From positions 1 through 64,000 of the forward strand of contig MU839124.1 of NCBI GenBank assembly GCA_030685235.1: a stretch of DNA of 64,000 nt. The letters are read 5' to 3'. The translations under genes were made by a program, and so were the position numbers. Below are positions 44,769 through 57,273 of the stretch, in pieces. Each line of letters starts with the position of its first letter. Positions within the stretch are counted from its first letter, which is position 1. A model generated the notes under the pieces. It did no database searches. It was not told the origin of the DNA and saw only the letters and a list, made by a program, of their open reading frames with translations. Source of the DNA: Copromyces sp. CBS 386.78. Lineage: Eukaryota; Ascomycota; Sordariomycetes; Sordariales; Sordariaceae.

Positions 44769-45656
44769 TCCGCTTGAGGCTTGGTTTGTTGTAACTGTAG
44801 AAGTTCAGAGTATACTTGATAGCAGTCGAGACAGCCGTGTCTGACTGACATTTTGGAATGAAACTCGGGTTCTATACCGATCCTAGGGCTTGTTGACTGC
44901 TTTTAGGTAACAGATTGACTCTCTTTGTTGACGGAAGTGGCCGAGAGTAAGGGGCCGGAACCGCCCTAAGGTACCTTATCAATTAAGCATTCAAGGGTTC
45001 ATCTCCAGGGGCCACCTTGCGCCCTTGCAGCGGCTAGGGTCGGCATGCAAGCAGATTTTACAGGCGGTCCTTCTGCCAGGCCCAGTGGGTGCAGAAAATG
45101 GGACTGAAAGCCCAGAGAGGGGATCGCAGGGAGCTTGTCAGTGGCCCATCCAAAAACCCCTGCAAGAGCCTTATTTGGTGAGGTTGCGATGCGTCATTGG
45201 ACGGCAGATGGAAGATCCCGTTCGCTTTGGTGTGGTTGTGATATACACGTGTAGTTCGCACCACCTTTGTACGGCAGTTATAGGCCTATCTCCGTATCAG
45301 ACTACCAGAGTGTATATCAGAGTTTGGAGGGGCTTTCCAGGTTGGTTCCATCCCAACAGTCAATGGACTTCTCAGACTTCAACCCAACACAAACCTGAAC
45401 ACCACACCAAAGAACATCACCAACACAAACACAGGTCCAGTACCTTGCCAAAAGGTCGTCACCCGTCGTACAGCACGTACAACAAACAGAGTGACTCCGC
45501 CCAAAGACTACAACGGCCAATCGTTGTTTTGGGCTTCCATCCCGCGGGGAAAATCTGGAAATCTGCCCCTTGCTGTCATCACCTGCTTCCGCTGTGTACA
45601 CCCAGACACTGCAGCAACAGTTCACTTCAGCTCTTTGTGCTGCTGACGCTACTACT
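44769..45656. other. Intergenic, promoter and 5' leader of AMP deaminase
   Basis: About 0.9 kb between tandem genes. The last 300 bases are rich in CA/AC stretches and probably form the AMP deaminase leader. No separate gene is supported. Confidence 0.5.
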
Positions 45657-48600
45657 ATGTGTGGTGGTAAGTTGCAGGAACCACAACGTCCCTCGTCATT
45701 GATCCTTGACCAATGTCCTCCCCTTCCGAATACCTTCAAGATTTTGGTCTGATGATCTTCTGCCAGGACCCTCTCCTTACGCGCGCGGCGCCCAGTCGTC
45801 GAGCCCGACGTCTCCCAGCTTCGCGGCTACCCACCTGCCGGCTCGCGACTCCGACGATGAAGAGTACAGAGATCATGAAATGAGTGACACAGAGTTTGAC
45901 AACCCCATCGAGCATGACCACCTGGGCAGCAGGCCCGGCAGCGCTGATGGCCACCGCGGCCTGGGCCACACCGAAAACCACTCGGAAGACGCAGAGATCG
46001 AAGAGGGCATGCTTCTTAGAGATATGCCCCAAAAGACAACATTCTACGACCCCGTAACCGAGCGCCAGATGACTCAGACAGACGCCAAGCTGTTCTTTCA
46101 ACGAAGCCAGGTCGAGAGGAACCAGGTTCCTACAAACGCCCACGCTACTCCCATTGGCAGCCCATTCATCGCGCCAGGCCACGGTCACGGAGCTGGAACA
46201 AGGCACATTCCTGTGGATCTTTCCCAGAGCGCCATTCTATCCCCTGAGTCTACGATGGGCACCGGGCTCAACGCCGGCCCTGTCAATGATCCTTTGATCG
46301 AGGCCTCTATGCGCCAGAGAATGCCGCGACTTTCAGGCAGTTATAGCCATACTCGGACCACCAATGGCTCGCCGTTGCCGGGGAGGATCAACCCGGCTGC
46401 TCAGCAGGAGACGTTGCTCAACACCGGCATGGTCTCTGGCATTGGAAGCAGCACTTATATGGACGCAGACCCTCAGATCACCGCTGAGCTTACTAGCATC
46501 TTCCAGGATGTCCAGAAGATCATTGATATCAGGCGGAAGTACATCAATCTCTCCCTCCAAGGGCCGAACGACAACCCTAAGGATGACCCTAGCTGGGTCA
46601 TCTATCCTCCTCCCCCGGTTCCGGCCTGGAGCGAAGACCGGGAAAAGGCTGGGCGTGGCACTCATACTCATAACAGTGCTGGAAACAGCCTAGCAAACAG
46701 CATGATTCTAAACAACGATAAGCACGAAGGGTCCTCTGGCACACCGTACAGGTGGACGGGCAAGAAGCGCAAGCCTGGGCAGGATATCGGCGAGGATTTC
46801 GAGCTCGAGGACTTGTTGCCTGCGCCTGGTCCGGATGATATGACATATAAGCTGGATGAAAATGGTGTTTACCAGGTCTATCGCAACGACCAGGACAAAG
46901 AAGCCGATAAGCCAGCCATCGAAATCCCGACCTTGAGAGAGTATTATGTGGACCTGGAATCCATTCTGTCAGTCTCCTCGGACGGACCTAGCAAGAGCTT
47001 TGCTTTCAGACGTCTTCAGTACCTTGAAAAGCGGTTCGATCTCTACGTTCTTCTAGAAGGATACGATGAGACGGCCGACAGCAAGAAGGTGCCCCATCGT
47101 GATTTCTACAACGTCAGAAAGGTCGACACTCACGTTCACCACTCGGCCTGCATGAACCAGAAGCATCTTTTGCGTTTCATCAAGAGTAAGATGAAGAAAT
47201 ACCCGGACGAGATTGTGCTTTACAGAGATGGCAAGCACCTGACGCTGGCGGAGGTGTTTGAGAGTATCAACCTCACAGCCTACGATCTCAGTATCGACAC
47301 CCTGGATATGCATGCTCACACGGATTCATTCCACCGCTTCGACAAGTTCAACCTCAAGTACAACCCGATTGGCGAGTCGCGTTTGCGTACCATCTTCCTC
47401 AAGACGGACAACTTCATTAACGGCCGCTACCTGGCCGAGATCACCAAGGAAGTCATTTCGGATCTGGAGTCTAGCAAATACCAGATGGTTGAGTGGCGTG
47501 TGTCCATCTACGGCAAGTCCCTCGATGAGTGGGACAAGCTTGCCAACTGGGTTGTCGACAACAAGCTGTTCTCTCACAACGTCCGCTGGCTCATCCAGAT
47601 TCCTCGCCTCTACGATGTTTACAAAGCTAGTGGCGGTGTAAACATGTTCGAGGAGGTTGTCCGGAACATTTTCGAGCCCTTGTTTGAGGTCACCAAGGAC
47701 CCGTCCTCACACCCCAAGTTGCATATCTTCTTGCAGAGAGTCATTGGTTTGGACAGTGTCGACGATGAAAGCAAGGTTGAGCGACGACTGTTCAAGAAGT
47801 TCCCCGTCCCTAAGATTTGGGACGGCAAGCAGAACCCTCCTTACAGCTACTGGATCTACTACTTGTATGCGAACATGGCGTCGCTCAACCACTGGCGCAA
47901 GAAGCGGGGCTTCAATACTTTTGTCCTCCGTCCTCACTGCGGTGAAGCCGGTGACAGCGAGCATCTTGCTGTCGCTGCTCTGTGCTGCCACAGCATCAGC
48001 CACGGTCTTCTCTTGCGCAAGGTTCCTGTTTTGCAGTATGTCTTCTATCTTGAGCAGATCGGTATCGCCATGTCGCCATTGAGCAACAATGCGTTGTTCT
48101 TGGCATATGAGAGAAACCCGATGCACCAGTACTTCAAGCGTGGCCTTAACGTATCGCTCTCCACGGATGATCCTCTCCAGTTTGCGTTCACCAAGGAGCC
48201 TCTGATCGAGGAGTATGCGGTGGCGGCACAGATCTACAAGCTCAGCCCAGTGGACATGTGCGAGCTTGCAAAGAACTCGGTGAAGCAGAGTGGTTACGAG
48301 TATTCTGTCAAGGAACAGTGGCTGGGCAAGGACTTCCACTTGCCGGGATCCCAGGGCAATGCCATGGTCAAGACCAACGTGCCTGACCGCAGAGAGGAGT
48401 TCCGCTATAGGACTCTCCTTGAGGAAAGGGGAATGTGAGTTTACTTGCCTTGGTAGAACAACTTGTGAATGATTGCTGACAAGTGAATTCAGGGTTGAGA
48501 GATACAACGCCCTCGCAGCCGAATCAGCGGCTGCCTCCGCTCAAGCAGCTCCGAAGTCTCCCGCGCCGCCTGCAAAGGCTAGCACCGGAGAAGCGAAGAC

Positions 48601-48892
48601 ATCGCTCAAGATCAGCACTTCGGCGCCCTCTCCACACGCGGGCACCGACTCCCTTTCTCAATCCCAGATCCTTCCCAGCCCAATGCAACAGGCACCCCAT
48701 CTTGGACTCCCCACTGCCGCCCTCGAAGGTCAAGGAACCGCCAGCGCCACCGGCCTCATAGACTCGATGAGGGAGCTTCATCTCCCCGGGCACGAACCTA
48801 GGTATTTCCCCGGCGTGATGTCGCGCAGCCAGAGCCGTAAGGCCAGCACCCGACAGAGTTCGATGCATGAGAGCGATGTAATCAAGCCGTAG
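45657..48892 (+). CDS. amd1: AMP deaminase
   Basis: The catalytic frame is open from 45706 to 48434, then a 58 bp intron (48435-48492) leads to a last exon 48493-48892. No ATG starts the main frame, so a 10 nt first exon is proposed at 45657-45666 (ATG TGT GGT G) with donor GTAAGT and acceptor TGCCAG at 45766, giving MCGGPSPYARG and about 1025 residues. An alternative start is Met at MSDTEFDNPIEHD. The deaminase core is unmistakable: HVHHSACMNQKHLL (zinc-binding HxH, about residue 459), DKFNLKYNPIGES, LRPHCGEAGD, and SLSTDDPLQFAFTKEPLIEE (about residue 801, catalytic Asp pair). The enzyme hydrolyses AMP to IMP and ammonia in purine interconversion. The long N-terminus is fungal-type and probably regulatory. 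The last exon encodes a Ser/Pro/Ala-rich tail ending ESDVIKP; the same frame stays open for 71 codons after the TAG. Confidence 0.93.
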
Positions 48893-50850
48893 GTGGCTGA
48901 CATCACTTCATCTGGAGAATTCGTCGATGACGGCGAGTGTTGTGTGGAGGTGCCCATGAGAAGGAAGGACACGCCCAGCGTGATTGTCATGGAGGATTAT
49001 ATGGAGGATATGCAGCCGCCGGAAGCGACGGTGGGGATGGCGCAGGAGGTGGTAGGGAACACGCCTGTGCAGGATTGTCCTGATTGTTTGGATGTTGTTT
49101 GTGAGTGAGTGAAGGGCGTTTCCTTGAAGATATATAGACTTGGGCCATTCTGGGTCAGGGCTGGCTGGCTGGCTGCCCGAGTATTTGAACTGGAACTGGT
49201 ATCTGGACTGCCCGGTATCTGCAAGCATGCTATATAGACTTATCTGAGGTATGAGTGCAAAGTTCAATGGTGATATTTCGCTATACAAGCTGCCTTGAAC
49301 GGGCTTCTAGTCTAGACTTTGGTCAGATTATCTCTGCCAAGAAAAAGGGGGTTGAACCCCTTACACTTCAGAGGGTGTACAAATAACGACACCAGCTGAA
49401 CAGGTCCAGCGATCTACCGTACTGTACTGCGTAGCCGCACGTGTAGATAGCGTCATATTCCGAGCGGTGGATCGTTCATTTCATGTCGAGGGTCCGCTGG
49501 ACAAGGATCAATCCCGGGTCTGCCGGTCCAGACCAGCTGGCTGAATGATGTTTGGGAGACAGTTTGGGTGACGAAGTTGTAAAGGAAGAAGAGCCCAAGG
49601 TACCTAACTTGACTTTCATAATCAAGCTAGAAATACAGTTAATTAGCGGTATTGTTACCGATCCGTATCTTCGAGTACGGGTTTTAGGCTGGAGGTCAGC
49701 AGGAGGAAGCGCTGAAGATGCAGCAGGCTGCGCTTCCATGCTCCTGCACGATCTCCGTTCGGTCTCAGTTCATCCATATCTCTACGTCGTTCCTGCGCCA
49801 GTGCCTTGCTTCAAATGATGTTGGTTGGTCGTTCCATGGGTTGCGACTGAGGGGAATGATGATCGAGATGCGCTGCAGTTGTTTCCCTAGAAGCGGAAAG
49901 TACACTACCTCTAGAGAGGGTAGGTACCTCTAGGTACAGCGCTAGGAGGTTGCATGTATGTAATTCTTTGGGGGTCCAGCTTTCCAGTCTCGCGATCTTG
50001 CAATGGAGGTTATGACGGGAACAACGAGATTGTTCTTGGGTGAATAACTTCGACCGCGCTTTGTTCACTGTTCACGTAACGATTCTTCCGTGTTTATTTT
50101 CTCTCCTGAAGTATACCTTTTGGTGAGGTCTCTTTCGACCGCTTCGTTGGCTTATTCCAGTGTATCATTCAGCAACCCCCGTATACACCCCCCGGACCGG
50201 CTCCCGACCCATCACGTTGGCAGCGAATTGGGCAGCCCACATCATTAAAACGAGCACTCGGGTCCACGAAAGTAATTTCCAGTGCCCGTCTCCCTAGGTT
50301 GGCTCGACCATTTTCGTCCGCAACTCCAAACTCTCGATCACGATAAAACAAAACTCTTCCGAGGGTCACTGAAGCTGCGCTTGCTCGCTGTCGACATTTC
50401 CCCAACGTTCCTTCGCTTCGAAATCACAGGCTATCCGTACGACACAGGAGGGCCTTGGCCGGCCACGATCCTAGTGTAGGAACCAGCATACAGTGTCTGC
50501 TCCAGCGGCTGCCCCTTGCTTCAGGAGCACCCGTACACTCTAGAACTAGCTCGTCCGCAGCGGTGCATCAGAACGTCTGCCCAGCCGCAGCGCCGCCCCC
50601 GTCCGTCAATCCGTCACCACCCAGGCTGCCGCCGCCGCTCGCTCCTTGTTTCCATTGATCTTACCGACCCCCCCGCAGAACCAAGACTTGTGATACCACC
50701 ACCACCACCACCAGCCACACCATTCGCACCAACAGCGCCTTTCGTTTTCTCCCGATTCCTTTTTCCTCGTAATAACAACTTCTCTGCGTCAATATATGCC
50801 GGCTGCCATCCAGAGGGCATCACACGAGTAGAATTCCCGCAGCAGCAGCC
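48893..50850. other. Intergenic, 3' end of AMP deaminase and promoter of sla1
   Basis: About 2 kb without a supportable independent gene. It includes an open frame directly after the AMP deaminase stop (48893-49108), a (GGCT)4 microsatellite near 49158-49175, and a C/T- and CCA-rich leader before sla1 (50580-50850). Confidence 0.5.
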
Positions 50851-53800
50851 ATGGGCTTCCTCGGCGTCTACAAGGCCATCTACGATTACGCGCCCCAGGG
50901 CGAGGGCGAGTTGACAATCTCCGAGGGCGACATTCTCTATGTGTTGGAAAAGAGCCAGGACGATGATTGGTGGAAGGCAAAGAAGAAGGCCAATGCCGCC
51001 GACGATGACGAGCCCGTCGGCTTGATCCCGAATAACTACATTCAGGAGGTATGTGATGTGGTCTGATGGAGGTCTAGACGGATTACGTGCAGTGTGTCGT
51101 CTGGATACCTACACCTTTCTTGGAGGATAGCAAGCTGGCCGGCCGGCCTTGGCATCATTAGATGGATCACTTGAACTGACCGCGCAACACCATGACACCA
51201 GGCGAAACCAGTTCAATACGCTCGCGCTCTCTACGAGTACACGCGTCAGACCGACGAAGAGATCTCCTTCCCCGAGGATGCGCAGCTCTCAGTCTTCGAT
51301 ACTTCGGACCCCGATTGGATCCTAGTTGGCCACGATGGCGACTACGGCTTCGCGCCCGCCAACTACATTGAACTGGGCCAGGCTGGCCAGCAGGTCGAGG
51401 AGGAAGAGGAAGCTTATGCTCCTCCTCCGCCTCTGCCGCAGAGGACACCAAGCGTCAGCGTCGATGTAGCCAGCCCGCCCCTGCCCGCCAGGAGCGTGCC
51501 CTCCGAGCCAAGCACCCCCGTCGCAGCCTCCAACCCTGCTGCCGCGCTCGCCGGGGTTATGGCCAACCGCTCGTCGTTCCAACCCCCAGCGCCCATCAGT
51601 GTTCCCCAGCCCCAGCGACAGTCATACGCTTCGCAAGACTATGAAGAGGAGGTTAGGTCCCCGCCGCTTCCGAGCCGCCCGCGCGGTGATTCGCAAATTG
51701 CTCCGGAGCAAAAGTCCTACAGACCGGTTCCGCCGCCCGCCCAGTCGGCATCGCAAGACACCGACGACTATGGAATCAGCCCGCGAACCTCGCAGCCTCC
51801 TCCTCCTCAGACCGCCGCGCTCACCCCTGGCGGTTTCCACATGTACAACATCAGCGAGATGACGTCGGTAATGGGCAAGAAGAAGAAGATGCCGACCACG
51901 CTGGGCATCAACCTGAGGACGGGAATGATTCTGATAGCGCCCGAACACTCCCACGACGGACCTTCGCAGGAATGGCGGGCTGACTGCATGACACACTACT
52001 CTCGGGAGGGCAAGCACGTGTTTATGGAGCTCGTGCGACCAAGCAAGAGCGTCGACTTTCATGCGGGCGCCAAGGACACCGCTGAAGAGATTGTCGCGAT
52101 GCTGGGCGACATGGCCGGAACTGTGCGCCTGGAGGGCCTGAAGGAAATCATTGCCGCGGGATCGGGAGGAAAGAAGAAGAAGGGTACCGTGCTGTATGAC
52201 TTTATGGCTCAGGGAGAGGATGAGGTCACCGTCGGCGTCGGTGATGAAGTTGTTATTCTCGACGATACCAAGAGCGACGAGTGGTGGATGGTTCGTCGCA
52301 TCAGGAACGGCAAGGAGGGTGTGGTCCCCAGCAGCTACATTGAGATCAACGGCGTGTGGGAAGAGCCCGAGACGGCCATCAGCGGTATTGCGGTCGGCAT
52401 GTCGGAAGTCGAGAAGAACCGTCTAGAGGAAGCGCGCTTGACCAAGGAGGCTATCAAGGCTGCCCAGCGTGAGGAGGAGAAGGAGAAGCAGAAGGGGAAC
52501 TCTGAGGTAGGCCCAGGATTGCGATTGCTAGAACGAAGAAGTAGTTTGCCGGCACCAGATGATAACAGAAGAGGAAAACAGCGAAGCAGTAGGCGCGAAA
52601 ACGGTCAGAGCAGCAGCTCAAAGTCGTCGAGCAAGTCGAGTGAGTACTTCCATGTTCACTGTTGGCAGCTTGCAGATACTGACTATTTATGACAGAGCCC
52701 GATCTTTCCAAGGTACGAACATGGACTGATCGATCCAAGTCCTTCAGCGTAGAGGCCCAGTTCCTTGGTGTCAAGGATGGCAAGATCAGGCTTCACAAGA
52801 TGAACGGTGTCCAGATCGCTGTGCCCGTTTCGAAGATGTCTGTTGAGGATCTCGAGTACGTGGAGCGCGTAACTGGTGAATCACTCGACGAAGACAAGCC
52901 CCTATCCGACCTTAAGAACAAGCGATCCGCCGGTGAGTCTTCGAGATCTAGCCGATCGACACGCGACAGGGAAAGAGACCGCGGTTCCAGTTCTCGGGTT
53001 GGCGCCACCATCGACTCCTCGAAGAAGCCCGACTACGACTGGTTCAACTTCTTCCTCGGTTGCGAAGTACAGGTTGGTTTGTGCGAGCGGTATTCGCAGG
53101 CTTTCCTGCGGGAGGCTATCGACGAAAGTGTCTTGCCAGATGTTGATGCTACTGTGCTGAGGAACTTGGGCTTGCGTGAAGGTGATATTATCAAGGTCAT
53201 GCGGTACCTGGACAACAAGTACATGCGGAACAAGAAGGGCGAGGATGGTGAGGGAGGACTCTTCTCTGGGCCAGGAGGTGCGCTCCGCAACAACACGAAG
53301 AAGGGCAGGCCGGCGCCCCCTGTCGAGGTCAGCAACACTGTCGATCCCAACGCTTTCTCCAAGGACTCTGGTAGTGCCAAGGCCTCATCGCCTACGGCTG
53401 CGGCTACACCAAGGTCTGCTTCCAAGCCCTCCGGGGGCTTTGATGATGATGCTTGGGATGTCAAGCCCAGCAAGACAATAACTCCTGAGCCGGCTGCGCA
53501 AGCGGTTGCTCCTGCTCCTGCGCCGGCACCCGCTCCGGCTCCTGCTCTGGTTGACGCGCCGGCACCTCCTCCGCCAGCGGCTCTTACCAAGTCGATGCAG
53601 GAGCTGTCGTTGCTTACCCAGCCTCTGGAACCCGAGAAGGTTGCTCCTCCACCAGTTGTGCAACCGGCCATCACATTACCTCCGCCCTCCGCGGTCCCGG
53701 CTCCGGTTGCTCCAGCGCAGGTCCCTCAGCTTACCGGCGCCACTCCCGGCTTCTTCACCGGTATGCAACCTCCTGCTGTTAGTGGACAGATTCTTCCTCA

Positions 53801-54610
53801 GAACATCGCCCGCCAAAGACCTCTTGCTCCTCAGTACACTGCGGCCCAGGGTCTCGTTGCTCCCCCACCTCCATCTCGCCCTCTTTCGGCGCCTCAGTCT
53901 GCCCAACCCAGCGCCTTCACACCACCCCCTATCCAGCCTCAGATGACCGGTTTCCAGCCACCCCAGGTTGCTCCTCCCGGCCAGAGCCTCGGCGACCTCG
54001 CCCAGCAGCGTCTCCAGCAACAATATACCGCTCAGATGCAGGCCCAGCAGCAACAAATGCAACAGCCCATGATGACGGGCATGCAACCCATGATGACCGG
54101 AATGCAGCCCCAGCAGACTGGCTTCGGCCAGTTCCCTCCTCAACAACAACAACCCTTCATACATCAACCCACCGGCTTCGGTATGCCGCAGCAACAGCAG
54201 CAACAGCAAATGCAACAGCCCATGATGACCGGCATGCAACCCCAGCAAACCGGCTTCGGTCAGTATCCTCAACAGCAACAGCCTTTCATGCCTCAGCCTA
54301 CCGGCTACGGCGGACTCCCGCCTCCTCTCCAGCCGCAGCAGACGGGCATGAGCTTCGCTCAGGGCTTTGGTAACGGACCCCAGCAGCATCAGCAGCAACA
54401 GCCGTTGGTGCCGCAGCAGACGGGGCCGGCGCCCCCGGTTAGGTTTGGAATTAGCGGTGATGCGAAGAAGTTGGCGCCGCAGGCGACGGGGAGGAGGGCG
54501 AATTTGGCTGCTGCTAGTAAGTTTTCTTTCCGAGTAGAGTGTGTGTTTTCTGAATATGATATGCTAACAATGCTTGCGTACTAGCTCCTGATAACCCGTT
54601 CGGTTTCTAA
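50851..54610 (+). CDS. sla1: Sla1-type actin/endocytosis adaptor
   Basis: Four exons, 50851-51048, 51202-52639, 52696-54516 and 54585-54610, give 1160 residues. Domains in order: SH3-1 (residues about 5-66, YKAIYDYAPQGEGEL and DDWWKAK), SH3-2 (about 71-125, YARALYEYTRQTDEE), a Pro-rich linker, SH3-3 (about 392-455, TVLYDFMAQGEDEV and EWWMVRR), SHD1 (about 555-620, WTDRSKSFSVEAQFLGVKDG), and the SAM-like SHD2 that binds clathrin-type motifs (about 657-722). A long Pro/Gln-rich tail carries many TG-x repeats of the form MMTGMQPQQTGFGQ, targets for the End3/Pan1 complex. The last exon is only 26 nt and encodes TPDNPFGF with an NPF motif. Sla1 links cargo (NPFxD) to Pan1/End3 and Las17/WASP at cortical actin patches. 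The order and ending match the family closely; splice sites are canonical. Confidence 0.95.
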
Positions 54611-56085
54611 GTTTTGTCCAGACAATGAGTGTAGGCTTTATCGGATTCTTGTGGGTGAGTGAATGGCTGGGTGAGTTGGGATCTATGAGGTTGGGTTAGT
54701 CTGATTGGTTGGCTGTTGATATAGACTGTCCGGAATGGAAGATCAAGAGCGAGTGAGTACCAGTGAAAGAGGGAGTGAGTCTAGAGTGAAGGGGGCAAGG
54801 AGATAGAGGGTTGGGAAGTTTGGTTGGTGTGAAGATGGTGGTGGTGCAAAGCATTAGCGAGTTCCTCGAGACAACACAAGTTGAACACGCCGACGAAGCA
54901 GAAGGAAAAGAAGAAGGAGGAGAAGAAGAAGAAGCGCCGCGGATCACATAGCATCGTTGCATTTTGTTATAAGAACGATACTTTTTAATATGATAATTAC
55001 CAGGATGGATTGTCAAGTTTTGACCTTTCGCTCTTTGGGTATCGGTGATAGATGTGTACAGCACGTAGTGTTGGCTTGCGTGAAGGGATGAAGCTGGACT
55101 GACGAAGGTAATAAGATATAAAGGATGTAAAACAAGAAAAAGAGGAAGCTAAGTCACCTGTCGAAAGGATGGAGATCTAGCTATATATGGGACGACAGCC
55201 AAGATGAGATGAAAGTCTAAGGTTCTAGATAGTGCTGGCACATGCCATTACAAGAGATATGTGAAATCTTCGCCGTGTCTGTGGGAAGATGTATATCATA
55301 TGTTTCTTTGAAATTTGAATAACTCGTAGCGTTTGCAAATCCTTGTCGTAATTTGCATCCCTGTGATGTTAATTTTTTAAAGATCACAAATTCACCCTTC
55401 ACGTAGGAACTCGAGGCTGTCTCATGATAATCTATTATTCTCATTACCCGACCATACCGCCCACCCAAGTAACCTGATACCTACAAAGCCCAGTTGTATA
55501 CGCTCTATCGATCCCATCCCTATTGTAAATAATTGAAACGCTTACAAAATGATATAGTGCAACATCCTCCACGAGCGCTTGGCTAAACCTTCTTACCCCC
55601 CCAGTGGTAAACATGTATCCAAAGAGAAATTCGTCACGTAAACCCGTAACCGTATAACCATGAATCGATACTGGGCATCTAGGCCGTCTTTAAAGACCTC
55701 TTCCTCCTCCTTCTCCTTCTCTTGTCATCGGAAACTCTGCGCTGGCCATCTCGAATTTGACGGTCTAAATCGAACCTCCACCTCCGTGTCTTCTTCTCTG
55801 CTTCAATTCCCTCCTCACCCTGGCCGAATAGTTTCCCGACATCACATCCTTTAGCAGCAGAGGCTGCTCTTCTCCGCTCCCGTTCTCCGGACGTGGCACC
55901 GGCGGAAAATAGTCTAGCGGGTTTCCACCACCTGCGCTCAAGACCTCTATGACACGCCTCAGCGCTGGCAGAGACGGATCGTCGTCAGTGGTGATAACCG
56001 CGTCCCCTTCTATAGGTGAGGATAGCGGGCAAGGCGTAGGAGTAAAACGGAATCCGAGGAATCCGAGAAAGAGGGCGCACTAGCC
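54611..56085. other. Convergent intergenic region
   Basis: About 1.5 kb between sla1 and the TLC-domain gene. Mostly AT-balanced 3' sequence; an open minus-strand stretch without ATG lies at 56079-55765, in the same frame as the TLC-domain gene but separated from it by two stops. Confidence 0.5.
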
Positions 56086-57273
56086 CTACTGGATCGTTCC
56101 CTCGCGGAGCTCCTCGTTGTCTGGGACGAGGTCTTTGATAGAGTTCGTGCGGCGAGACTTGTTGATGGTGATGGGGCGCTTGGTGGGTTGTTCGGTGGCG
56201 GTGGTGTTGGCCTTGGCCTCTTTTTCGGCGGAAGAACCGACAGTTTCCAACTTATCCTTCTTGGTCGTGGTCGTCTCTATCTCCTCCTTGGGCACAAACC
56301 TCTTGCGCACAGCCGTGACCATCTTGAAGAACCAATACCAGTTAAGCGTAGTAAGCGTCAGATTGCTAGCCACGTAAAGCAAAGCAAGCCACTTGGGGAC
56401 GGGCTCGGGCTTGGCGGCGAAGAGCATCACGTTCTCGGCGTCGATGATGGAGCTGGTGGTGTTGTAGTATGACTGGATGTACTCGGACGAAGGCGCGCGG
56501 TGCACGGCTTGCCACATGTCCTTGTAGACCACAGCGGATTGCCAGGTGCCCCAGATCAGGCGGCAGCAGAAGAAGGTGACGAGGAGGGCGACGCCATTGT
56601 AGAGCTGCACGCGGGATCCGGTCATGTTGAGCTTGTCACAGAACCAGTGGATGTTGAGGAAGGGGGTCGAGAGCTCGTAGAGGATGAAGGTCGTGGAGTA
56701 GAAGTTGAGGAAGGGTCTCTGGATACAAGAGGGATGGTTAGTTGCTGGCAGGTGTTGAGGGGGAGGGGGTAGGGGGCAAGAGAAACGTACGAATCCAAAC
56801 GAGTAAACCACAAGAGCGCTGACAGCGTGGGCGAGCAGGCCGAACCCAAAGATATCAAAGTTCAGCAGGGTGGCGCCCAAGTCCCAAACAAAGTAGCCGC
56901 AAGCCAAAGCCTGGATCATGCCCGAAGCACCGGTGTATCCCCAGATGCGCTGCTCAAAGTCCATGGCAGAGCGCTCCTTGTCGGCGTACATAACCCATAG
57001 TGCCAGGGCGTTGATGAGGGTGCTCTGGACGAGCGAGACGACGTGGGTGTCCCAGTTGGCCTTCTTGGAGCGCGAGTGCTTGGGGTAGTACTTGGAGAAG
57101 AAGAGGTTGGACACCACAGGCGAGACGACGACGTGGACGAAAGTGTAGAAGGCGGCGGCGCCAATGACTTCGTGGATATGAAGCGGCAGGGTCGGGAAGG
57201 ACAGGCGATCGGCCCATGGCTGGCTGGCCTTGGCCAGAGCCGGAATAGGGGGGAACGGGAAGGGATCCCGCAT
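56086..57273 (-). CDS. TLC-domain multipass membrane protein (TLCD4/TMEM56-like)
   Basis: Two minus-strand exons, 57273-56791 and 56718-56086, give 371 residues. The 72 bp intron between them (donor GTACGT, acceptor ATCCAG) is 3n and stop-free; removing it joins VVYSFGF to RPFLNFYSTTF, while retention would insert 24 residues. The protein has about six to seven hydrophobic segments. Features typical of the TRAM/LAG1/CLN8 fold of the TMEM56 branch are NWDTHVVSLVQSTLINALAL near the start, CGYFVWDLGATLLNFDIFG in the middle (the Y-F-x-W-D motif), and FILYELSTPFLNIHWFCDKL. The C-terminal tail is hydrophilic, with Lys/Thr-rich stretches. TLC proteins act in sphingolipid synthesis or lipid sensing and transport, but this branch is poorly characterised, and the catalytic His pair of ceramide synthases is not evident. 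Confidence 0.85.
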   Translation of the reverse strand: MRDPFPFPPIPALAKASQPWADRLSFPTLPLHIHEVIGAAAFYTFVHVVVSPVVSNLFFSKYYPKHSRSKKANWDTHVVSLVQSTLINALALWVMYADKERSAMDFEQRIWGYTGASGMIQALACGYFVWDLGATLLNFDIFGFGLLAHAVSALVVYSFGFVRFSCPLPPPPQHLPATNHPSCIQRPFLNFYSTTFILYELSTPFLNIHWFCDKLNMTGSRVQLYNGVALLVTFFCCRLIWGTWQSAVVYKDMWQAVHRAPSSEYIQSYYNTTSSIIDAENVMLFAAKPEPVPKWLALLYVASNLTLTTLNWYWFFKMVTAVRKRFVPKEEIETTTTKKDKLETVGSSAEKEAKANTTATEQPTKRPITINKSRRTNSIKDLVPDNEELREGTIQ

